A stretch of 5,235 bases of DNA. Source: Nitriliruptoraceae bacterium (GTDB lineage: Bacteria; Actinomycetota; Nitriliruptoria; Nitriliruptorales; Nitriliruptoraceae). The position numbers were made by a program, and so were the translations under genes. The notes below the pieces were generated by a model. It did not search any database. It had not been told where the DNA came from and saw only the letters and a program-made list of their open reading frames with translations. How positions within the stretch are numbered: the first letter of the stretch is position 1; every line of letters starts with the position of its first letter. Below, piece by piece: positions 1 to 4,809 of the stretch. The stretch is taken from assembly GCA_007118045.1 (NCBI GenBank), contig SKTG01000010.1:1-5235 (forward strand). Reading direction: 5' to 3'.

Positions 1-5
1 CCGGC

Positions 6-191
6 ATGAACGTGCTGATGATCGTCAACGGTCCACCCTACGGTTCGGAGCTGCCCTTCAACGCGCTCCGGCTCGCGCCTCGATGGCCTCTCGTTCGGCC
101 TCGCTCGCGGTCTGCCAGGCCGTGGCGAGGGTGGCGTGGCCATAGCCGTCGAGGGCGCCGAGGACGAGGGCCAGCGTGCCTCCGCCGATGA
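6..191 (+). pseudogene. DsrE-like sulfur-relay family protein, 5' fragment only
   Basis: The first ~24 codons (6 to about 77) read MNVLMIVNGPPYGSELPFNA followed by LRLA. This is the typical opening of small DsrE/DsrF-like proteins: a hydrophobic first beta strand, then the N-x-PPYG-S/T-E loop and an N-x-LRLA helix start. Family members are usually about 110-120 residues. After LRLA the frame turns into an Arg/Pro/Trp-rich run to a stop at 189-191. That run is simply the antisense of the opposing membrane-protein gene. The gene is therefore cut after roughly one fifth of its length, at about 75-80. Any promoter and ribosome site lie off the left edge. If expressed, the 61-residue chimera would lack the fold. 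Recognition rests on one N-terminal motif: I am fairly sure of the family and sure that no full-length gene follows. Confidence 0.6.
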
Positions 192-315
192 TCGCCGCGG
201 CAGCGCCGAGCCGGCCATATGCCGCGCCCCGCGGCTCTCCGATGGCTCCCGGGAGCACTGCGAGCCCACCTACGACCGCCAGGATGCCGACGGTGATGAT
301 CAGGTGGATGGGCAT
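58..315 (-). CDS. Small membrane protein, C-terminally truncated
   Basis: The protein is 85 residues from the ATG at 315. Two hydrophobic segments are visible, at residues ~3-25 (HLIITVGILAVVGGLAVLPG) and ~36-55 (LGAAAAIIGGGTLALVLGAL). A motif DGYGHATLATAWQTASEAER follows. It resembles the 'ALDGFxxxxLAxAWAxAxxxER' stretch in some actinobacterial multi-pass membrane proteins of unknown function (family name not certain), where more helices normally follow. Here a stop at 58-60 comes 13 codons later, exactly where the opposing DsrE fragment breaks off, so the C-terminal half is probably lost. An in-frame GTG at 439-441 would overlap the glycosyltransferase stop by GTGA. The 42 extra residues it adds are Pro/Arg-rich, have noticeably lower GC at third codon positions and look non-coding, so I prefer the ATG, although no strong ribosome site precedes it. 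It is probably a remnant; function unknown. Confidence 0.5.
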   Translation of the reverse strand: MPIHLIITVGILAVVGGLAVLPGAIGEPRGAAYGRLGAAAAIIGGGTLALVLGALDGYGHATLATAWQTASEAEREAIEARAGAR

Positions 316-437
316 CCAGCTCGTGGAGTCGGCCAGGGCCAGACGTGAGGTGGCTGACGGATCGGCATCGACCGGGTGGAGGGGTAGTGGCCCACGGTGG
401 GGCTGTCTGCCGTCTTGCTGCCCCGGTGACCGAACTG

Positions 438-1730
438 TCACCCGGTTCCGGCCGGCAGGGGCCCGGCCATGGCCTCGAGGTCCGAGACCAGATCGATCGA
501 CTGGTGCTCGTCGGCGATGGCAGCGGCCAGGCGTGTGGCATTGGCTGCGAAGCAGTCATCGGCGAGCACAGCGGTGATGGCTGCGCGGATGCGCGGCACC
601 GATGCCGTGGGGCGCAGCCGGATGCCGGCACCGTGGTGGACCACGCGGGCGGCGGTGTCGTTCTGGTCACGCCCCATCGGCATGCAGAGCATCGGCACAC
701 CCGCAGCCAGGGTCTTGAGAGTCGTGCCGTGTCCACAGTGGGTGACCACCAGCGAAGCACGGCCGAGGATCTGCCGGTGCGGGGCCGAGCGGACGACCGC
801 GACGTTGTCGGTCCCCGTCACCTCGTGGTCGCCGAGCATCTGGCCAAGGGTGACCACCGCACGAACAGGCAGGGTCGACAGCGCCTCCACCACCCGCCGC
901 AACTGCAGGCCGTGGTCCTGGAAGTTCGACGTGAAGCCAACCAGGACCAGCGGCTGGTCGGAGTCGTCGGGCCAGGGGGCTGTCCACGGTTCCACCCAGG
1001 AGGGGTCGTCGATGATCGGGCCGACGTAGGAGACGTTGGGCGGCACGGCTGAGGACGCGATGTCGAAGGCTGCACTACTGAGCACCAGGATGCGCTCCAC
1101 GTCCAGCAGCTGCTGCCAGAACGATGTCAGTGGCGCGAGCCCGTAGCCGGCCCGTGCGGCGTTGAGAGCGGGCAGGCCCCCGTCGAACAGCCGGTTGGCG
1201 ACCGCGCGCATCGCGGCGTCCCGGGTGCGCCCCAGCGCCGTCTTCGCCGGTGCGAACCCCGGGCCAACCGCTGGCACTCCCGGGGTGGGCACCATCCAGA
1301 TGTTTGGCATGAGCACTGCCACGGGCACGGCCGAGGCCTGACCGGCCACGATCGCCCCGAGCACCATGGCATCGACCAGCAGCACATCCGGTCGGACATC
1401 CGCGATGACCTGACGGGTGTCGTCTGCGAAGTCGGCCGCCGGGCCCGCCATGAAACCGTCCCGGGCATTGCGCAGCATGGCCAACGGATTGGACAGCTCC
1501 CAGTCCTTGAACAGATCTTCCGCCGGGTCCAGCGACGTGCGGTGCGGTGCGCGGCGCCACGGCGAGAACGAGCATCCGGCCGCCTGCGCCGGCTCCGCGA
1601 GCGTCGGATCGGCGAGCACATGCACCTGGTGGCCCCGCTCGATCAGCCGGCGTGCAATGCCCAGCTCGGGCGGGATGGTTCCCCCGCCCTCCCACATGGC
1701 CAACAGGAACCGACGTCCATGGCCGCTCAC
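438..1730 (-). CDS. GT-B glycosyltransferase, UGT/MGT type (GT1-like)
   Basis: This 430-residue cytoplasmic protein should transfer a sugar from a nucleotide-sugar donor to a small-molecule acceptor. Residues ~8-140 form the N-terminal Rossmann half, with a beta1 strand RFLLAMW and a loop EGGGTIPPELG at 14-24. Residues ~260-410 form the donor half: LVLVGFTSNF (261-270), the family core VVTHCGHGTTLKTLAAGVPM (328-347) with His331, and the donor-contacting pair Asp355-Gln356 in MPMGRDQND. The length is usual for the family. The GTG start at 1730 is fixed by a strong Shine-Dalgarno (1735-1742) and a GTGA overlap with the TetR stop. One oddity is that the usual GHxxP catalytic-base histidine is replaced by Thr18 (GTIPP). 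Macrolide, rifamycin and lipid-type acceptors are all possible; sequence does not decide. The TetR partner suggests inducible expression. The family call is secure; donor, acceptor and activity are not. Confidence 0.9.
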   Translation of the reverse strand: MSGHGRRFLLAMWEGGGTIPPELGIARRLIERGHQVHVLADPTLAEPAQAAGCSFSPWRRAPHRTSLDPAEDLFKDWELSNPLAMLRNARDGFMAGPAADFADDTRQVIADVRPDVLLVDAMVLGAIVAGQASAVPVAVLMPNIWMVPTPGVPAVGPGFAPAKTALGRTRDAAMRAVANRLFDGGLPALNAARAGYGLAPLTSFWQQLLDVERILVLSSAAFDIASSAVPPNVSYVGPIIDDPSWVEPWTAPWPDDSDQPLVLVGFTSNFQDHGLQLRRVVEALSTLPVRAVVTLGQMLGDHEVTGTDNVAVVRSAPHRQILGRASLVVTHCGHGTTLKTLAAGVPMLCMPMGRDQNDTAARVVHHGAGIRLRPTASVPRIRAAITAVLADDCFAANATRLAAAIADEHQSIDLVSDLEAMAGPLPAGTG

Positions 1731-2383
1731 GATTCCTCCTTCGTGCCCGCCGCGGCGAGCGTGTGCACCACCCCGTCGACCAGCCGGCGCATGCTGGCCT
1801 CCGCCTGGGCCCGGGACCTTCCGAGATCGCGGCGCAACAGCTTCCAGGCCGTCACGTCGGTGGCGGCATACAGCGCACCCACCACCTCGTCGCGGGCGTG
1901 CCGCCCCTGCGGAAGGACGGGTGCGAAGACCCGCTCGAGCCAGGCGCGGTGCGCCTGACGCCCATGTTCGAGCAGGTAGTCGATGGCCTCGATGCGACCC
2001 TCCAGCGCCAGGAAGCGCACCACGGCATCACCCATCTGCTCGTGGCGATCGACGATGTGGAGCACCGCCTGTTCCACGTTGCCCGGCTCAACACGACGGT
2101 CTCCCTGGTCCTCGCTCGGCCGCCGCCAGTCGACGACCGCGACCAACAGCTCGTCCTTCGATCCGAACTGGCGGTGCACGGTCTGGCGGCTGACCCCCGC
2201 GGCCTCCGCGACATCCTCGAGCGTGACCTCGTCGTAGGGCCGGGTGAGCCACATGTCGTAGGCGGCTTCGAGGATGCGCTCCCTGGTCCGCTCGACCGAA
2301 CGTTGACGCTCCCCCATGCGGTAGGTCCGCTTGGTCCCAGCCGGGGCGGCACTACTCGTCGTCCGCTGCGCGCTCTCTTTCAT
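1727..2383 (-). CDS. TetR/AcrR-family transcriptional regulator
   Basis: This 218-residue protein has the classic TetR N-terminal DNA-binding domain at about residues 32-85. RTRERILEAAYDMW is helix 1, LEDVAEAAGVSRQTVHRQFG (55-74) is the helix-turn-helix, and SKDELLVAVVDW closes the domain. Residues ~100-215 are helical and variable, as expected for ligand binding and dimerisation; the ligand cannot be inferred. I chose the ATG at 2383 because a -10/-35 pair ends 7 bases before it, giving a leaderless transcript, and because no Shine-Dalgarno precedes it. Met23 (ATG at 2317) is an alternative but also lacks a ribosome site. The stop overlaps the glycosyltransferase GTG, so the two are co-translated and the regulator probably controls its own operon. 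Most family members are repressors released by a small molecule. Family call very secure; role inferred. Confidence 0.92.
   Translation of the reverse strand: MKESAQRTTSSAAPAGTKRTYRMGERQRSVERTRERILEAAYDMWLTRPYDEVTLEDVAEAAGVSRQTVHRQFGSKDELLVAVVDWRRPSEDQGDRRVEPGNVEQAVLHIVDRHEQMGDAVVRFLALEGRIEAIDYLLEHGRQAHRAWLERVFAPVLPQGRHARDEVVGALYAATDVTAWKLLRRDLGRSRAQAEASMRRLVDGVVHTLAAAGTKEES
1735..1742 (-). promoter_or_regulatory. Ribosome binding site of the glycosyltransferase
   Basis: On the minus strand this reads GAAGGAGG, then AATC and the GTG start at 1730. It is a near-perfect anti-16S match with a rather short 4-base spacer. It lies inside the last codons of the TetR gene, so the glycosyltransferase has its own strong initiation site as well as coupling through the GTGA overlap. 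It decides the GTG start. Confidence 0.8.
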
Positions 2384-2390
2384 GCAACTG

Positions 2391-2419
2391 ACTGTCGCAT
2401 GGAATTCTTGATGCGTCAA
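2391..2419 (-). promoter_or_regulatory. Putative leaderless promoter of the TetR operon with overlapping palindrome
   Basis: On the minus strand TTGACG (2419-2414) matches five of six bases of the -35 consensus. After a 17-base spacer comes GACAGT (2396-2391), a weak -10. Seven bases then separate it from the A of the TetR ATG, so transcription would start at the start codon. The -35 box lies inside the palindrome TTGATGCGTCAA (2408-2419, one mismatched pair), a good candidate operator for autorepression. A looser 19-base dyad at 2382-2400 (ATGC-x-AC ... GT-x-GCAT) covers the -10 and start codon. No experiment supports these sites; they are read from spacing and symmetry only. Confidence 0.4.
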
Positions 2420-2758
2420 TACGTTGCACGAAATCGGTTCCGGAGGCGCCCGACGGCTCCCTACACCCCGGCGCTGATCGAGGACTACTGCGCCCGGCAG
2501 CTGACGGGCACCGTCGAAAGCCGCGGCAAGACCCGGTCGGCACTGCGTCGTCTCGGACGCATGCTCGCACCGGAACGGTGGGCCGACCCCGCCGCCGCGT
2601 ACGCCACCAGCGAGGTGCTGCCGCCCTACAGCGATGGCGAACTCGAGACGATGGTGCGCCACACCACCGACCTGCACACCATCGAACGGCTGCTGGACCG
2701 CATCGCGCCACGCCCCGCCGACCGGGCCGTTGCCTGGCTCACCAGGGGCGGGCGATGA
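2399..2758 (+). CDS. Integrase-like protein (N-terminal-domain fragment), probable remnant
   Basis: The reading is 119 residues from ATG 2399; ATG 2411 is equally possible. From about residue 20 it reads PYTPALIEDYCARQL, then TRSALRRLGRML and LPPYSDGELETM. This matches in style the SAM-like core-binding part of actinobacterial tyrosine-integrase-like proteins ('TRxTYRSALRRLxR...APYTxAE'). Those proteins are some 300 or more residues long. Here the expected upstream helices are missing and there is no catalytic domain: no Arg, HxxR or Tyr motif is present. No ribosome site or promoter was found, and its first codons are the TetR promoter, so the 5' end was probably lost when the TetR cassette and this module were joined. 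The stop (TGA 2756-2758) overlaps the next start as ATGA, typical of an original two-gene unit. Family moderately sure; no activity expected alone. Confidence 0.5.
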   Translation: MEFLMRQYVARNRFRRRPTAPYTPALIEDYCARQLTGTVESRGKTRSALRRLGRMLAPERWADPAAAYATSEVLPPYSDGELETMVRHTTDLHTIERLLDRIAPRPADRAVAWLTRGGR

Positions 2759-3840
2759 CGCACCTGCGCCGCCACCGCAAGCTCGCACGCCGCCGGGTTC
2801 CCAGCGTGTGGAAGCCGATCTGCCGCACCCTGCGCAAGACCGGCTGGGGACCGATCATCGACAGCGCCATCGCAGCGCACGGCAAACTGACCAACCCGCT
2901 GCCCGCCACCGCGCTGTTCGCCGCCATCGCCTACCTGGGCCCCAGCAAGGTCGCCTACACCCACGAGTCGGCGCTCGACGGCTCCCCACCTCCGGTGTGG
3001 GCGCGGCAGGTCGCCCACGCGGACCTGTCGGACGTCGAAGGCGCCGACTGGGGCTGGACCGCACAGGACTACCGGATCGGCAAGGAGGTCGAGAAGGTGC
3101 TGGGCTACCTGATGATGGCCGCCGCCCTCTACGACCCCACCGACAGGATCATCACGCCCTACGTCGTGGGGCTGCACCTGTCCACCGGCAACACCGGCGA
3201 GCCCACCGCAGCCCGGGCCGTGCTCGAGCAACCAGCCGCAACCTCCCGATGCTCGACCTCGTCATCGCCGACGGGGGCATCACCAAGTGCCCCGACGTGT
3301 ACGCCGCTGTGCAGGAGCGTGGCGGCGACCTCATCCAGAGCCTCACCCAGGACCAGCAGAAGGGCGACGGCGACCTCGGCGAGACGGACTGAGAGTGGCT
3401 CGGTCGGCCGTTGATGCCCTCGGCCAGCATCGCCGCACTCAGCGTCAACGCCGACGGCGGGAAGGTCTTCCCGAGCAGCCCGCCCCGCAGCAGCGATGCG
3501 GCCGACAACCTCGCCTGGCGGGAAGCACTCGAAGAGTGGTTCCGACACTTCGACCGCATCGACACTTCCGCCGCCCGCGAGAAAAACGGCTCATGCACCT
3601 CAAGGGCGGCCGCAACGACGTCCGTGTGCGCGGCCTCACGATCTACACGATGCTCGCCGCCATCCTGGGCTCGATCCGCAACCTCCAACTCCAGCAGCGG
3701 CTCGGCCCGCCAGCGGACCGGCTCACGAACGCACCGTGTACAAGCTCCCCGCGTCCTACTGGAAGCGGATGGTCGCGGAACTCGCACGACGCGCCCGTGC
3801 GCGCGGGGAACCCGACGACCAGTACCGCGACACGGACGCC
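2755..3840 (+). pseudogene. Transposase-like gene, disrupted by three frameshifts and one stop
   Basis: From ATG 2755 (ATGA overlap with the gene before) frame 1 gives ~159 residues: a basic start, a helical region (GKLTNPLPATALFAAIAYLG), then DLSDVEGADWGW and KVLGYLMMAAALYD. At about 3230-3240 homology moves to the -1 frame: NLPMLDLVIADGGITKCPDV. That frame meets TGA at 3390-3392, where GEW would be expected, and resumes as EWLGRPLMPSA ... LAWREALEEWFRHFD. At the A-run 3582-3586 it drops another -1 into LMHLKGGRNDVRVRGLTIYT. Near 3720 it drops a third time into HERTVYKLPASYWKRMVAEL, ending near 3840. The order of parts (ADWG, LGY, D in IADGG, a WYCP-like EW motif, E in EALEEW, and an RRRVRGL-like motif before a hydrophobic helix) fits a family of actinobacterial transposase-like proteins I recall, but with a shortened middle. 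A DDE-type catalytic core is inferred. Not functional as read; the 3' end is approximate. Confidence 0.7.
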
Positions 3841-3881
3841 CCGGTGGCCAACAGTCCACCAGGATCGAGCAAGCCCCGACC

Positions 3882-3900
3882 GCCGACCCGACGGGTCGGC
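3882..3900. repeat. Perfect 8-bp hairpin, 3-base loop
   Basis: GCCGACCC (3882-3889), loop GAC, GGGTCGGC (3893-3900). It is a perfect, very stable stem with no T-run on either side, so it is not a standard intrinsic terminator. It lies just past the end of the transposase-like pseudogene and 11 bases before a second hairpin. It could be an element-end structure or part of a bidirectional termination region. Confidence 0.5.
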
Positions 3901-3911
3901 CGCCCAACCCT

Positions 3912-3938
3912 GCCCGCGTCCCACGCGCGGGCTTCTTC
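3912..3938 (+). terminator. Candidate intrinsic terminator after the transposase-like gene
   Basis: The stem GCCCGCG (3912-3918) pairs perfectly with CGCGGGC (3926-3932) across a 7-base loop and is followed by TTCTTC. The pyrimidine tail is interrupted, as is common in GC-rich genomes. Orientation fits stopping plus-strand transcripts from the mobile-element relic before they run into the oppositely oriented tRNA gene. Confidence 0.5.
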
Positions 3939-4028
3939 ATGCCGACACACCCCGCCCGACGTCCGGAAGCGACCCTCCCAAGTCCGCCGACGCATCCGTC
4001 CGGGCCGCTACGACCCCTCGAAACGGCC

Positions 4029-4083
4029 GATCGCAGGCTCTCACACCCCAACCTGCCAACCACGAGTACGAGAACCTGCGATC
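4029..4083 (-). repeat. 14-bp inverted repeat just downstream of tRNA-Thr
   Basis: The arms are GATCGCAGGCTCTC (4029-4042) and GAGAACCTGCGATC (4070-4083), complementary at 13 of 14 positions across a 27-base loop. The one mismatch is a G-U wobble in minus-strand RNA but a C-A clash in plus-strand RNA, so the stem is complete only in a transcript reading out of the tRNA gene. The near arm starts 9 bases past the tRNA 3' end. It may be a tRNA terminator or processing element (no strong T-run, only GTTTCG), or a boundary repeat of the adjacent mobile relic. The rest of 3940-4092 shows no gene. Confidence 0.55.
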
Positions 4084-4092
4084 AAGCTTCGG

Positions 4093-4165
4093 AGCTGGAG
4101 AGGGGACTCGAACCCCTGACCTGCCGCTTACGAGGCGGCTGCTCTGCCGTCTGAGCTACTCCAGC
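4093..4165 (-). tRNA. tRNA-Thr (anticodon CGT)
   Basis: A full 73-base cloverleaf reads on the minus strand. The acceptor GCTGGAG pairs with CTCCAGC. The D arm is GCTC/GAGC, the anticodon stem GCCGC/GCGGC holds the loop CTCGTAA with anticodon CGT (codon ACG), the variable loop is AGGTC, and the T arm is AGGGG-TTCGAGT-CCCCT. The discriminator is T and the CCA tail is not encoded (the next bases are CCG), usual for actinobacteria. All stems are intact, so the gene is likely functional. Plus-strand readings through it give a spurious 'RGDSNP' peptide and should not be annotated. It lies beside a decayed mobile module, and tRNA 3' ends are common integration sites, but no second copy of the 3' end is visible in this window. 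Confidence 0.97.
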
Positions 4166-4175
4166 GAGGGCGCGC

Positions 4176-4181
4176 AGCGTA
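4176..4181 (-). promoter_or_regulatory. Possible -10 element of the tRNA-Thr promoter
   Basis: On the minus strand TACGCT lies 10 bases before the mature tRNA 5' end, so a start about 7 bases downstream would leave a leader of a few bases for RNase P to remove. The matching -35 region (TGGCCG, 18 bases upstream) is poor. Offered as a weak call based on the TAnnnT pattern and spacing. Confidence 0.3.
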
Positions 4182-4210
4182 GCGGTGGCGCCGCGGGGTC
4201 GGCCACGCAG

Positions 4211-4258
4211 GACCGGACCGCCGATGGCGGACGTGTCGACACCCACGGCCGTCCGGTC
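4211..4258. repeat. Nested inverted repeats between divergent tRNA-Thr and SRPBCC gene
   Basis: The outer arms GACCGGAC (4211-4218) and GTCCGGTC (4251-4258) are perfect inverse complements. Inside lie a small hairpin CCGCC-gat-GGCGG (4218-4230) and a perfect 10-bp palindrome GTGTCGACAC (4233-4242), nearly centred between the outer arms. The block sits in the 161-base gap between divergently transcribed genes, so a shared operator or a cruciform is possible. No regulator gene for it is visible. In very GC-rich DNA some of this symmetry arises by chance. Confidence 0.4.
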
Positions 4259-4311
4259 ACGCGGGCCCTCCACCCACGGCGAGTAGCGTGCCCCGCCAAG
4301 CGGATACCCCC

Positions 4312-4316
4312 GGAGG
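4312..4316 (+). promoter_or_regulatory. Ribosome binding site of the SRPBCC gene
   Basis: GGAGG lies 10 bases before the ATG at 4327, at the long end of normal spacing. It favours this start over the in-frame ATG-less extension to 4288 (GTG), which has no such motif and adds a low-complexity leader. Confidence 0.6.
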
Positions 4317-4326
4317 CGAGAGCAGC

Positions 4327-4809
4327 ATGGGCGCGGTCGAGATCAGCGGGACGTGGCGAACGACGGCGTCGCCGAAGGACGTGTGGAACGTCGTCGTCGA
4401 CCTGGAGACCTGGCCGAGCTGGTGGCCGGCGATCCGCGCGGCCGAGACGCTCGAGGGGCCCTCGGGCGCGCCCGACAAGGCGCGCCTGACGTTCGACACC
4501 CCAGCACCCCTGCGGCCGATCGTCGTCGGGCTCACCGTCACGGAGCGCGACGCTCCCGAACGGTTGGTCGTCGACGCCACCGACGGGCCGCTGACGGGTC
4601 AGGCGACCTTCGCCATCGCTCCGGAGGACGAGGGCAGCCGCGCGGACTTCGACCTGCGGCTCCGGGTCCGGTCACGGCTGTTCCGACCCATCGAGTCGAT
4701 CCTCAACCGGGCGAACAGCCCGGCCGGTCGGGAACGGCTCGGTCGCGCAGGTGACGACCTGGCCGAGCTCGCGGGCGGCGAACCGCGTGAGCACGAACTC
4801 GGCGGCTGA
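4327..4809 (+). CDS. SRPBCC (START-like) family protein
   Basis: This 160-residue soluble protein has the layout of polyketide cyclase/START-like SRPBCC domains. It has a first beta strand (VEISGTWRT), the signature helix pair SPKDVWNVVVDLETWPSWWP (residues 15-34), then a string of beta strands (KARLTFDT, VVGLTVTERD, RLVVDATD, GQATFAI, RADFDLRLRV) and a long C-terminal helix (~120-150) that closes the hydrophobic cavity. Such proteins bind small hydrophobic ligands or act as lipid carriers or cyclases; ligand and reaction cannot be deduced here. No signal peptide or membrane segment is seen. It is a single gene, divergent from the tRNA, and its stop TGA directly abuts the stop of the converging HNH gene. 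Composition matches the surrounding chromosome and nothing indicates damage. Fold call strong, function unknown. Confidence 0.85.
   Translation: MGAVEISGTWRTTASPKDVWNVVVDLETWPSWWPAIRAAETLEGPSGAPDKARLTFDTPAPLRPIVVGLTVTERDAPERLVVDATDGPLTGQATFAIAPEDEGSRADFDLRLRVRSRLFRPIESILNRANSPAGRERLGRAGDDLAELAGGEPREHELGG

Noticed and set aside
1547..2398. Long plus-strand open frame running into the integrase-like protein
   Set aside because: This stretch is the antisense of TetR and the end of the glycosyltransferase. Its translation is Arg/Pro/His-rich with no family pattern, and only the part after about 2399 looks like protein.
3225..3245. Programmed -1 frameshifting at the first frame change
   Set aside because: No XXXYYYZ heptamer is present around the switch, and a nonsense codon and further shifts follow, so gene decay is the simpler explanation.
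3152..4063. 303-residue minus-strand open frame opposite the transposase-like gene
   Set aside because: It is Arg/Ser/Ala-rich with no domain pattern. The plus strand carries recognisable motifs, so this is an antisense shadow of GC-rich DNA.
4082..4273. Small minus-strand protein ending in VRGSSPLSSSEA
   Set aside because: This is a translation of the tRNA-Thr gene itself, a well-known false gene call.
3287..4489. 400-residue plus-strand open frame across the tRNA
   Set aside because: It crosses the tRNA-Thr gene and the SRPBCC start. Only the short stretch around 3587-3700 has protein character, as part of the frameshifted transposase-like gene.
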